Assembly (NCBI RefSeq): GCF_900090195.1
Contig: NZ_LT607803.1
Span: forward strand, 4,304,229-4,368,228
From: Variovorax sp. HW608
GTDB taxonomy: Bacteria; Pseudomonadota; Gammaproteobacteria; Burkholderiales; Burkholderiaceae_C
DNA: 64,000 nucleotides
Direction: 5' to 3'
Below the pieces are notes generated by a model. That model did no database searches. It saw nothing but the letters and a program-made list of their open reading frames with translations, and was not told the origin of the DNA. Made by a program: the position numbers and the translations under genes. The first letter of the stretch is position 1. Each line of letters starts with the position of its first letter. Shown here piece by piece: positions 25,457 to 33,993 of this stretch.

Positions 25457-27337
25457 ATGACCACTCATCCGTTCGCCGTCGCCCGCCCGAAGCGATTCCT
25501 CGCCTGGGCCGCCATCACCGCATGCGGTGCTGCCGCCATGCTTTCCGCCTGCGGCGGCGGGGGCGGTGGCAGCGGCATCGCGAGCGTCACCGCCACCGCC
25601 CTCCCGCAGCTCGCAGCAGCGCAGCCCGGCAAGCTCGCGAACTGCACATCACTGAGCGGATTCACCTTCGCCAACACGACCGTCACGTCCGCGACTCTGG
25701 TGGCTGCGGACGCGGTGACCTCCACCGCCGACGGCGTGACCCTGAAGCTGCCGGCCCACTGCGTCGTCGTCGGCAAGATGAATCCGCGCACTGGTATCGA
25801 CGGCAAGAGCTATGCGATCAACTTCGAGATGCGATTGCCCACCAGTTGGAGCGGCCGCTTCTTCCATCAGGTCAATGGTGGCAACGATGGCTTCATCACG
25901 ACCGACACCACGCGCGCCTTCGGCCGCAAGCTCGGCGGCAGCCCGACCAGCAACGGTTTGATCGAGGGCTTCGCGGTGCTGACCTCCGATGCCGGCCATG
26001 CGCCGGACAGCGCCTCATACCCCAACGATCCGGCCACCGGGCTGGGCATCTCCGGTCAGGTCTTCGGCCTCGACCCGCAGGCGCGCAAGGACTATGGCTA
26101 CGCCGCCGTGGGTTCGCTCACGCCGATGGCCAAGAGCCTCATCGCCGCCGCCTACGGCCGCGGGCCCGATCGTTCCTACATGGTGGGGGCATCCAATGGG
26201 GGGCGCCACGCGATGGTGGCCGCGGCCCGCTTTGCGGCCGACTACGACGGCATCCTGGCGGGATCACCCGGCTTCAACCTACCCAAGTCCCGCATCGCGG
26301 AGGAATGGGCCAACCAGATCCTGATGGCTGCCGCGACCTCCGTGGACCCGGTGACCAACCGGCCCGCCATCTGGAGCTCCCTGTCGCTGGCAGACCTCAC
26401 CTACGTGAGCAATCGCGTGCTCGCCAAATGCGACGCGCTGGACGGCGTGGTCGACGGCATGGTGCAGGACGTGCAGGGGTGCCAGAGCGCGTTCTCGCTG
26501 GACAACGATGTCGCCATCTGCGCGCCAGGCCAGGCGCCCGACGGCACCTGCCTGAGCCTCGTGCAGAAGACGGCGTTGGCCAAGATCTTCGCGGGGCCGA
26601 AGAACTCGGCCGGCAAGGCCCTCTACTCCGATTGGCCCTGGACCAACGGAATCTACGGTGCCAACTGGCGCGGCTACATGACCGGCGTCACCAACGGTGC
26701 GGGCGTCGGCACGAACAAGTACGGCAATAACGTGGGCTTCGTGTCGGCGGCAGCGTTCATCTTCAGCACGCCGCCCGCCGACCCGACCGTGATGACCGGC
26801 CTGGGCTCCACAATGATCGATTGGACGTTGAACTATGACTTCGACAAGGCAGAAGCGCTGATCAACGGGACGACTCCGGTATTCACCGAATCGTCTATGT
26901 CGTTCATGACGCCCCCCGACCCCACCAACCTGACCAAGCTGCGCGATCGCGGCGCCAAGTTGATCGTGTTCCATGGCACGGCCGATCCGGTGTTCTCCTA
27001 CAACGACACGATCGCCTGGTACGAGGGCCTAACGGCCGCCAACAATGGCGACGCCAGCAACTTCGCGCGCGTCTTCAACGTGGCGGGCATGACCCACACG
27101 CAAGGCGGACCGTCGACCGACCAGTTCGATTTCGTGACCGCCCTGGTCGCATGGGTCGAGCAAGGCCGGGCACCCGACAGCGTGATCGGCACGGCGCGAA
27201 CCGCGGCGCAGAACCCGGACATGACCGGCTCAGGCATCGCGGCCGGCCGTACCCGCCCGTTGTGCCCATACCCGAAGTTCCCGAAGTACAAGGGAACCGG
27301 AAGTCTCGATGACGCAGCGAATTTCGCCTGTCAGTAG
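25457..27337 (+). CDS. Tannase/feruloyl esterase family lipoprotein
   Basis: About 626 residues. The N-terminal signal ends in the lipobox MLSACGGGGGG, so the mature protein should be lipid-anchored in the outer membrane or periplasm. The tannase alpha/beta hydrolase triad is visible as Ser in GASNGGRHAM, Asp in FHGTADPVFS and His in AGMTHTQGG, and FFHQVNGGNDGFI is a typical N-terminal block. These enzymes release gallate, ferulate or other hydroxyaromatic acids from esters. ATG 25457 is chosen because GGAG precedes it by eight bases and the signal starts there. Controlled probably by the divergent MarR gene. Confidence 0.92.
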   Translation: MTTHPFAVARPKRFLAWAAITACGAAAMLSACGGGGGGSGIASVTATALPQLAAAQPGKLANCTSLSGFTFANTTVTSATLVAADAVTSTADGVTLKLPAHCVVVGKMNPRTGIDGKSYAINFEMRLPTSWSGRFFHQVNGGNDGFITTDTTRAFGRKLGGSPTSNGLIEGFAVLTSDAGHAPDSASYPNDPATGLGISGQVFGLDPQARKDYGYAAVGSLTPMAKSLIAAAYGRGPDRSYMVGASNGGRHAMVAAARFAADYDGILAGSPGFNLPKSRIAEEWANQILMAAATSVDPVTNRPAIWSSLSLADLTYVSNRVLAKCDALDGVVDGMVQDVQGCQSAFSLDNDVAICAPGQAPDGTCLSLVQKTALAKIFAGPKNSAGKALYSDWPWTNGIYGANWRGYMTGVTNGAGVGTNKYGNNVGFVSAAAFIFSTPPADPTVMTGLGSTMIDWTLNYDFDKAEALINGTTPVFTESSMSFMTPPDPTNLTKLRDRGAKLIVFHGTADPVFSYNDTIAWYEGLTAANNGDASNFARVFNVAGMTHTQGGPSTDQFDFVTALVAWVEQGRAPDSVIGTARTAAQNPDMTGSGIAAGRTRPLCPYPKFPKYKGTGSLDDAANFACQ

Positions 27338-27583
27338 GCCAATTTCCAATAGCCATCCCGAAAGGCAACCTTATGGCTGGCACCGCACGCGAGCAGTGCC
27401 AGTCCCGAAACGCTCAAGCTCCTCAGCAGCGAGTTGGGCCTGCCCGTCATCGTACTGGGAGCGAGTGAGGTGCCTTGCGAGATGCAATCGAATCCGCAGT
27501 TCGCGTCGCGCTTCGGAGCGGAGGCTGCCGGCCCCATCTGTTCGCGTCATCTTTGCTAACGTCCTTTGCATCCAATCTTTCTC
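27338..27583. other. Intergenic between tannase and DoxX genes
   Basis: No gene, hairpin with T-run or repeat recognised. It probably contains the DoxX promoter. Confidence 0.3.
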
Positions 27584-27994
27584 ATGATCAATACATCTAC
27601 AGCCCCCTATGCCGCGCTCCTGCTGCGTGTGACCCTCGGAGTCATGTTCTTGGCTCATGTTGGCCTAAAGCTGTTTGTCTTTTCCGTTCCAGGATTCGTC
27701 GGCTACTTTGCCTCTCTGGGGCTACCGGCCGTCCTGGCGTATGCCGTGATCGCGTTGGAGCTTCTCGGCGGTTTTGCTCTGATTCTCGGCATTTATGCTC
27801 CGATAGTCGCGTTGCCTCTGGCACTTGAGATGCTCGGCACGATTGCCCTCGTGCATCGCGCCAATGGCTGGCTCTTCACCAACAAGGGCGGCGGCTGGGA
27901 ATATCCTGCGTTCTGGGCCGTCGGCCTGGTTGCGCTGTTCTTGCTCGGTGATGGCGTCTTGGCACTGAAAACTGCGAAGAAGGCGCGCGCCTAA
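27584..27994 (+). CDS. DoxX-family membrane protein
   Basis: A 136-residue protein with four predicted helices: LLLRVTLGVMFLAHVGLKLF, AVLAYAVIALELLGGFALIL, the IVALPLALEMLGTIALVH segment and EYPAFWAVGLVALFLLGDGV. This arrangement and the G-W-F between helices three and four (GWLFTNKGGGWEY) are typical of DoxX/YphA proteins. These are linked to redox or quinone chemistry, but their mechanism is not settled. It overlaps by four bases the end of a convergent transposase fragment. Confidence 0.85.
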   Translation: MINTSTAPYAALLLRVTLGVMFLAHVGLKLFVFSVPGFVGYFASLGLPAVLAYAVIALELLGGFALILGIYAPIVALPLALEMLGTIALVHRANGWLFTNKGGGWEYPAFWAVGLVALFLLGDGVLALKTAKKARA

Positions 27995-28416
27995 GTGCAT
28001 TGTCGCGCCGTCGCGACCCGTTCGGACTTGATTTTCTGTGCCTCGGCAATTGAGCGACGAACGACAAGCGCCGAGTACGCGGTGCGTGCAATAGCGAGGT
28101 TCCTCAGCTTTCCGAGAATGAGGTCCTTCGCTTTTTCGGCGAGCCATGCCTTGATTCGTTGCTGCAAGGTGCGCAACTGCGCTTTGCTGGTGTAGGCGTC
28201 AGGCACTGCATGTGCCAGTCGATCCATGAGTGCCTTCGCCATGGTCGTGGGCTCGGCTTCAAGCCAACCTTCGACGACTTGCCAAGCATGCTCAAAGGGA
28301 CCTGGTCGCGCTCTCCACCACCGCTCGGCTGCCGGCTTCGTTCGGTGTGTCGGGCGCACCTCGGCGTCCTTCCACGCGGTGGCCAGGCCCTGAAGGAACG
28401 TGGACAGGTCGGGCAT
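27991..28416 (-). pseudogene. Transposase/integrase C-terminal fragment
   Basis: A 141-residue frame with HRTKPAAERWWRARPGPFEH, WLEAEPTTMAKALMDRLAH and QLRTLQQRIKAWLAEKAKDL. The pattern W-R-DPFE...WL..EP...AK.L...L...P....QLRTLQRR...WR is one I associate with the C-terminal or linker part of some integrase-core transposases. No DDE catalytic domain is present in the neighbourhood, so it is a fragment or an orphan. The exact IS family is not assigned. Confidence 0.5.
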
Positions 28417-28671
28417 TGCCGAACAGGGCAATCTTTTCAAGCATTGAAGGGAGCTCCCGGCTGCTCGCGCGGCGTTAAGCGACAGGATAGTGGACAGGAT
28501 GGATCTGACCGTGTTGGGCGGATCGGTCGGGACTAAATTCTCAAGTGACCCCGCGTCGGGCTTGTTGGGTTGCCAACCACCCCGAGTGCCTTGAAGGCAA
28601 TGACTGCGGAGCGGCTGATTCAGTTTGCGCATGTGCTCGCGCATCGGAGGCGCCGTTCTGATATCCGCGCG
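28417..28671. other. Intergenic between transposase fragment and broken etfA
   Basis: No recognisable gene. Probably residual insertion-sequence DNA. Confidence 0.25.
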
Positions 28672-29255
28672 TCAAAGCGCCATGACGAGTTCCGGCGCGG
28701 CCGTGAAGAGGTCGGCCACGAGGCCGTAGTCAGCCACCGAGAAGATCGGGCCTCTTCGTCCTTGTTGATCGCGACGATGACCTTGGGTCCTTCATGGCCG
28801 CGAGCTGCTGGATGGCGCCAGAGATGCCTACTGCGATGTACCGCTGTGGGGCGACGATCTTGCCGGTCTGCCCACTTGCCAGTCGTTTGGGGGCATAGCC
28901 CGCGTCCACGGCTGCGCGGGTAGCGCCGAGGGCGACTCAGAGCTTGTCTGCGAGAGGCGTCATCACTCCGTTGAACTTTTCGGCGCAGCCGAGCGCCTGG
29001 CCGCCCGAGACGATGATCTTGGCTGCCCGTCAGTTCGGGGCGATCGCTCTTCGTGTCTTCTCGGCCCACGAAGCTATTGCCGCTGTCGGCAACGCCTTCC
29101 GCGTTCTCGACGGCTGCGCTGCCGCCGGTGGCGGCTGCGGCATCAAAGCCGGTCGTGCGCACGGTGACGACCTTGATCGGATCTGCGCTCTGCACGGTGG
29201 CAATCGCGGTGCCCGCATAGATCGGATGCTTGAACGTGTCGGCGCTGTCCACCTT
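28672..29255 (-). pseudogene. etfA: Broken electron transfer flavoprotein alpha subunit
   Basis: Pieces of EtfA occur in order on the minus strand but in different frames: FKHPIYAGTAIATVQSADPI, VVTVRTTGFDAAAATGGSAA, then AVDAGYAP and the FAD-binding [20 protein letters not shown] followed by [12 protein letters not shown] and, in another frame, [20 protein letters not shown] to a stop at 28672. At least three frame changes and a stop interrupt it, and the N-terminal domain is missing. It once encoded the ETF subunit that takes electrons from acyl-CoA dehydrogenases; no etfB remains. Confidence 0.8.
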
Positions 29256-29562
29256 GAAGTTCCCTGGGAAACCGGGCAGTTCTGAACTACAGGCTGGCCG
29301 CTTCCTCGTCATGACGATGACGCAGTGGACGTAGCAGGCGTTGACTCTTGAAGAACCGATTGGCGCCGCCCGAACACACGGCGTTACGCACTTGATCTGC
29401 ACCAGACGTTGGCGTCGAGGAAGGTGCTCGCGCCGGAACTTCATCGGACTGTCCATTGAGCATCTGGGCTCTGCGCACTTGGTAGCGCTCCGGGGCAGGA
29501 GCGGCGTAGTGGCACATGAGCAAAAAGGCTGTTGACAGCCAAGAACGGCCGTCCTTAGAATT
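29256..29562. other. Intergenic, no gene recognised
   Basis: Open frames on the minus strand (for example 29287-29523) show no family and lie next to the decayed etfA, so they are likely residues of lost genes. The IclR promoter should lie at the right edge. Confidence 0.3.
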
Positions 29563-29590
29563 ATCGGAAGCCGTTTCCGATTATCGGAAA
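29563..29590. promoter_or_regulatory. Candidate IclR operator with three half-sites
   Basis: ATCGGAA (29563-29569) and the perfect palindrome TTTCCGAT-T-ATCGGAAA (29574-29590) form three alternating half-sites just upstream of the IclR gene. The middle half-site can pair with either neighbour. The array ends 19 bases before the ATG, a position suited to autorepression. Confidence 0.65.
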
Positions 29591-29609
29591 TCAATCAAAA
29601 GGACCCAAG

Positions 29610-30395
29610 ATGAAGCGTGACGTGGCAACGACAAAGCTGGTCAAGCCGAAGGTGGCCGATAAGGACACCAGCCTATCCATCGTGAAGGCCGCGGCTATCC
29701 TGAGAGAAATAGGTAACTCCTCCGAGGGGCGAACCTTGATGGAGGTCGTCGCGGCCACGGGCATTTCGACCACCGTGTGCTTTCGTATGCTGTCGACGTT
29801 GGAAGCGGAGCGCTTCGTTGACAAGGAGGCGGCGACGGGTCGATACAAGCTTGGCTTCGGGCTGATCGCTCTCACCCGTCACACCCTGCACCAGCAGTTG
29901 ATCGGGACCCTAACGGCGAAGATGCTGGCAGACGCGGCCCGAGAACTGAGTGACGTGGCGTTGTTGATGGTCCCCGATGGCGAGAAGGCCTTGTGTATCG
30001 ATCGCAAAGAGGGCGACGCACCGGTCATCTCGCTCGGCACGCACATCGGGAGCCGCCAACCCATGCATTTGGGCGGCGGCCCCTTCGCCATCCTCGCCTT
30101 CTCGCCCGACGATTTCGTCGATGAATACCTCGCGCGGTCGCTCGAGAAGAAGACTTCCCGTTCGGTCGTTGACCCCAAGAAGATCCGCACGCGCATCAAC
30201 GAGGCAAGGGCACGTGGCTACACGGTCGGCGACGAGGACATCTACGAACACCTGGTGGCAATCGGTGTGCCGATCTTTGGCCCGAACGGAGCCCTGCTCG
30301 GCTCCATCAGTGTGGGTGGTGTCAAGCCGCGCTACACAGAAAAGCGCATCAAGGAAGTCGGCGAGTGGCTGGTCGCCAAGGCAAGAAGTCTTTAA
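29610..30395 (+). CDS. IclR-family regulator
   Basis: A 261-residue protein. The N-terminal winged helix (DKDTSLSIVKAAAILREIGN, TLMEVVAATGISTTVCFRML, STLEAERFVDKEAATGRYKL) and the C-terminal effector domain (GSRQPMHLGGGPFAILAF, RARGYTVGDEDIYEHLVAIG, VPIFGPNGALLGSISVGG) are complete. A ribosome site AAAGGA precedes the ATG. It is the first gene of the peptide/amine catabolic locus, 18 bases before the transporter binding-protein gene, and so is its probable regulator, likely also through the half-site array upstream. Confidence 0.92.
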   Translation: MKRDVATTKLVKPKVADKDTSLSIVKAAAILREIGNSSEGRTLMEVVAATGISTTVCFRMLSTLEAERFVDKEAATGRYKLGFGLIALTRHTLHQQLIGTLTAKMLADAARELSDVALLMVPDGEKALCIDRKEGDAPVISLGTHIGSRQPMHLGGGPFAILAFSPDDFVDEYLARSLEKKTSRSVVDPKKIRTRINEARARGYTVGDEDIYEHLVAIGVPIFGPNGALLGSISVGGVKPRYTEKRIKEVGEWLVAKARSL

Positions 30396-30413
30396 CCATC
30401 GAGGAGTGCATTT

Positions 30414-32033
30414 ATGAAACGGAATATTCCCGGCATCGGTTGGGCCTCGAGGCTCAAGGCGGTTTTTGTCATGGTGCTGGCGGTCGGGAGTCTGGCCATC
30501 GTCGGGCCGTCTTGGGCGGCAACGAAAACCGTGCGTGCGGTGATGCATGCGCCGCTACGAATTCTCGATCCGGTGACGACCACCGCCTACATTACACGTG
30601 ACTACGGCTACATGGTCTATGACACGCTGGTGGCCATGGATGAGAACTTCGAAGTCCGGCCGCAGATGGCCGACTGGAAAGTCTCGCCCGACAACCTCGT
30701 CTACACCTTCACGCTGAGAGACGGCTTGTTGTGGCACGACGGAACGCCAGTGACGGCCGAGGACTGCATTGCTTCGCTCGAGCGCTGGCGCCAGCGCGAC
30801 AGCATGGGGCAGAAGCTCTTCTCCTACATAAGCAGCATCACGGCCACCACGCCCAAGGTCATCACGATCACGATGAAGGAGCCGGTGGGCTTCGTTCTGC
30901 AGGCATTGGGCAAGCCGTCGTCACTGGTACCTTTCATGATGCCGAAACGCATCGCGAGCACGCCGGCGACGACAGCCATCACCGAGTCGATTGGATCTGG
31001 GCCCTTCAAGTTCGTGAAGGAGGAGTTCCAGCCCGGTGTCAAAGCGGTGTTCGTGAAGAATGAGAAGTACGTCCCGCGCAGCGAGAAGTCCAGTTGGGCC
31101 GCAGGGGGCAAAGCCGTGAAGGTGGATCGCGTCGAGTGGGTTGTAGTGCCAGACGCCCAGACCGCCATCAACGCCCTCACCTCCGGGGAGATCGACTACA
31201 TCGACGAGCCGCAGATCGATCTCCTCAAGCTGCTTGAAGGCGAGAAGTCGGTGGTCATCGGCAATCCGAACCCCTATGGCCTCCAGGTCGTCGGGCGGAT
31301 GAACTTTCTCAATCCGCCATTCGACAATGTCAAGGTTCGCCGCGCAGCGATGCTGGCGCTCAAGCAAGAGAACTTCCTGGCAGCGATCGCGGGAGACTCG
31401 AAGTTCTACAAGGTCTGCGGTGCGATGTTTGTTTGCGGAACGCCGCTCGCCACCGACGTGGGTTCCGAGACCTTGGTCAAGGGCGGGGGCATGGCCGAAG
31501 CCAAGAAAGTGCTGAAGGAGTCAGGTTATGACGGCACGCCAATCCGCATCATTCACCCGACGGACGTGAACACGCAGAAGACGCAGCCGGTGATCGCGAT
31601 GCAACTGCTCAAGGAGGCCGGCTTCAAGGTTGAACTGATTACGCTTGACTGGCAGGCGGCCCTGGGCATGCGCAACAACCAGAAGCCGGCCAGCGAAGGC
31701 GGCTGGAACATGTTCTTCTCGGCCTGGGGTGGCGCGGATGTTTCAAATCCGCTCACGAGCCCGACGTTGAACGCCACCGGCAAGAACGGCAGCGCCTGGG
31801 CAGGTTGGCCGGAGGATGCCGACATTGAAGCGCTCCGGGACAAGTTCGGCCGCGCCAAGACGCCCGAGGAGCGCAAAGCCATTGCGGTCGATCTGCAGAG
31901 GCTGGCCTACGAGCGGGTGATCTACGTCCCACTGGGACAACTCGCGACACCTGCCGCATGGAGCGCCAAGCTCAAGAACGTGCCGGCGGGACCTGCCTCG
32001 CCGTACTTCTGGGGCGTGGAAAAAGCCGACTGA
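30414..32033 (+). CDS. ABC transporter substrate-binding protein, family 5 (peptide/opine type)
   Basis: A 539-residue protein with a Sec signal peptide (VFVMVLAVGSLAIVGPSWA) and SBP family 5 landmarks: TTTAYITRDYGYMVYDTLVA, FTLRDGLLWHDGTPVTAEDC, SIGSGPFKFVKEEFQPG, and LNPPFDNVKVRRAAMLALKQ. The family carries di- and oligopeptides, nickel, opines and glutathione. Short-ligand or unknown type cannot be told apart by motif. It is the periplasmic receptor for the permeases and ATPase downstream. Confidence 0.93.
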   Translation: MKRNIPGIGWASRLKAVFVMVLAVGSLAIVGPSWAATKTVRAVMHAPLRILDPVTTTAYITRDYGYMVYDTLVAMDENFEVRPQMADWKVSPDNLVYTFTLRDGLLWHDGTPVTAEDCIASLERWRQRDSMGQKLFSYISSITATTPKVITITMKEPVGFVLQALGKPSSLVPFMMPKRIASTPATTAITESIGSGPFKFVKEEFQPGVKAVFVKNEKYVPRSEKSSWAAGGKAVKVDRVEWVVVPDAQTAINALTSGEIDYIDEPQIDLLKLLEGEKSVVIGNPNPYGLQVVGRMNFLNPPFDNVKVRRAAMLALKQENFLAAIAGDSKFYKVCGAMFVCGTPLATDVGSETLVKGGGMAEAKKVLKESGYDGTPIRIIHPTDVNTQKTQPVIAMQLLKEAGFKVELITLDWQAALGMRNNQKPASEGGWNMFFSAWGGADVSNPLTSPTLNATGKNGSAWAGWPEDADIEALRDKFGRAKTPEERKAIAVDLQRLAYERVIYVPLGQLATPAAWSAKLKNVPAGPASPYFWGVEKAD

Positions 32034-32161
32034 CGGCACCGCGGCCAAGGGTCGCATGAAGGGGCGATCCCGCGCTGCCCACATTCCCAGGCCAACCGAT
32101 CTTTCCTCTCTTTGCAGTCCGTGCCGCCTGCGCTGGCGACACGGATTGGCGGAGCACTGCC

Positions 32162-33103
32162 ATGTTGATTTACTTGATGCGTCGGATCCTTGCTGCGATT
32201 CCCGTCATGGGCGCCGTCGCAGTCATGATCTTTCTGCTTCTGCGGCTAACGCCTGGTGATCCCGCTGCCATCATTGCGGGTGACAACGTCCAGCCGCAAC
32301 AGCTTGCGATGATTCGCGAGCAGCTTGGACTGAACGAAGCCTTGTACATCCAGTTCTTCCGCTGGATCGGGCATCTTCTTCAGGGCGATTTCGGTACCTC
32401 GATCATTTCCGGAACGCCAGTCCTGCAGATGATTCAGAGTCGTCTTGAGCCGACCCTCTGCGTCGCGGTCGCCACGCTCATCCTGTCGAACCTGATCGCC
32501 GTTCCGCTCGGTGTGTTGGCAGCGGCTCATCGCGGAAGCTGGATTGATCGCGCCGTAGTCGCTGTATCCGTCATCGGATTCTCGGTTCCGGTTTTCGTCA
32601 TCGGCTACGCGCTGATCCAGGTGTTCTCGGTCCAGCTCAAGTGGCTACCAGTGCAAGGCTTTAAAAGCATCTCCGATGGGTTGGTACCCTTTGCAGAGCG
32701 GATTGTCCTGCCGACGCTGACACTGACCTTGCTGTACATCGCTCTCATCACGCGCATCACGCGTACGAGCCTGCTGGAAGTACTGGGCGAGGACTACATC
32801 CGGACCGCACGCGCCAAGGGAATCGGTCAGTTGGCCGTGCTATTGCGCCACGCGCTTCGCAATGCCGCCGTACCCATCATCACGGTGGTGGGCATCGGCT
32901 TGGCTCTTCTGATCACGGGTGTCGTGGTCACAGAGAGCGTCTTCAACTTGCCCGGCATCGGGCGCCTCACGATCGACGCGGTGCTGGCACGGGACTACCC
33001 GGTGATCCAGGCCATCACGCTGTTGTCGAGCATGCTGTACGTCGTCATCAACCTCTTGATCGACCTGAGCTACGCCTTGCTCGATCCGCGGATTCGCTAC
33101 TGA
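32162..33103 (+). CDS. ABC transporter permease, DppB/OppB type
   Basis: A 313-residue membrane protein. RRILAAIPVMGAVAVMIFLL is helix one; the LTPGDPAAIIAGDNVQPQQL segment and the EAA loop region LGEDYIRTARAKGIGQLAVL with ALRNAAVPIITVVG are typical of DppB. VESVFNLPGIGRL follows the loop. The stop overlaps the ATG of the next gene by one base (TGATG), so both permeases are translated together. Confidence 0.94.
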   Translation: MLIYLMRRILAAIPVMGAVAVMIFLLLRLTPGDPAAIIAGDNVQPQQLAMIREQLGLNEALYIQFFRWIGHLLQGDFGTSIISGTPVLQMIQSRLEPTLCVAVATLILSNLIAVPLGVLAAAHRGSWIDRAVVAVSVIGFSVPVFVIGYALIQVFSVQLKWLPVQGFKSISDGLVPFAERIVLPTLTLTLLYIALITRITRTSLLEVLGEDYIRTARAKGIGQLAVLLRHALRNAAVPIITVVGIGLALLITGVVVTESVFNLPGIGRLTIDAVLARDYPVIQAITLLSSMLYVVINLLIDLSYALLDPRIRY

Positions 33104-33993
33104 TGAACCACGCCGCCCCCCTCACTCTACCTCCCGGCTCAAACACTGCTGTGGAGGCCGTCGTACGCTACTGCGTGCGCAATCCGCTCGTGGCGCTGTC
33201 TGCGCTGCTCTTGGTCGCAATCGTCCTGGTGGCCATCTTTGCGCCGTGGCTCTCGCCCCACGACCCCTTCGAGCTGCAACCTGTCATGCGCCTGAGGCCA
33301 GCTAGTGAAACCCACTGGCTGGGCACGGATGCCTATGGTCGAGACCTGCTGTCGCGGATCTTCTACGGTGCGCGGATCTCGCTGGTCATCGGCTTGGGGG
33401 CGGCACTGCTAAGCGTCGCCATCGGGATGATGCTCGGCCTCATCGCCGGCTACATGCGCAGGGTCGATGCGGTGCTGATGCGATTCGTCGACGGGATGAT
33501 GGCGATCCCGAACACACTGCTTGCCATCTCGATCGTCACGCTCGTCGGCGCGAACATCTGGACAGTCATGCTCGCGATCACGATTCCCGAGGTTCCGCGC
33601 GTGATCCGGCTTGTGAGATCGGTCACGCTCGGGACGCGGGAGGAGGCCTATGTTGAGGCGGCGATCACGCTCGGCAGTTCGACCTCGCGCATCCTGTGGC
33701 GCCATTTGATGCCCAACACCATCGCGCCCCTGATCGTGCAGGGTAGCTATGTCTGCGCGTCGGCGATCCTGACGGAATCCATCCTTTCCTTCCTCGGCGC
33801 AGGTATCAACCCGGTTACGCCGACGTGGGGCAACATCATGGCGGATGGGCGAGCGTATTTCCGCATCATGCCCGGTTTGATCTTCTGGCCCGGCCTGTGC
33901 GTGTCGCTCACCATCTTGTCGATCAACCTGATTGGCGATGCGGCACGCGATGCACTGGATCCTCGGATGGCGAAGCGGGGGGTTGGACGATGA
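33103..33993 (+). CDS. ABC transporter permease, DppC/OppC type
   Basis: A 296-residue membrane protein. PWLSPHDPFELQPVMRLRPA and HWLGTDAYGRDLLSRIFYGA are the DppC N-terminal blocks; TREEAYVEAAITLGSSTSRI is the EAA loop that couples to the ATPase. ITLIGDAARDALDPR-like SINLIGDAARDALDPRM ends the protein. It overlaps the ATPase gene by four bases (ATGA). Confidence 0.94.
   Translation: MNHAAPLTLPPGSNTAVEAVVRYCVRNPLVALSALLLVAIVLVAIFAPWLSPHDPFELQPVMRLRPASETHWLGTDAYGRDLLSRIFYGARISLVIGLGAALLSVAIGMMLGLIAGYMRRVDAVLMRFVDGMMAIPNTLLAISIVTLVGANIWTVMLAITIPEVPRVIRLVRSVTLGTREEAYVEAAITLGSSTSRILWRHLMPNTIAPLIVQGSYVCASAILTESILSFLGAGINPVTPTWGNIMADGRAYFRIMPGLIFWPGLCVSLTILSINLIGDAARDALDPRMAKRGVGR

Noticed and set aside
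29287-29523. A minus-strand frame MLMCHYAAPAPERYQVRRAQ upstream of the IclR gene
   Set aside because: No family signature or start signal, and it lies next to the decayed etfA.
32034-32161. Possible terminator between binding protein and first permease
   Set aside because: No stable stem with a T-run was found; a 128-base gap after a binding-protein gene is normal in such operons.
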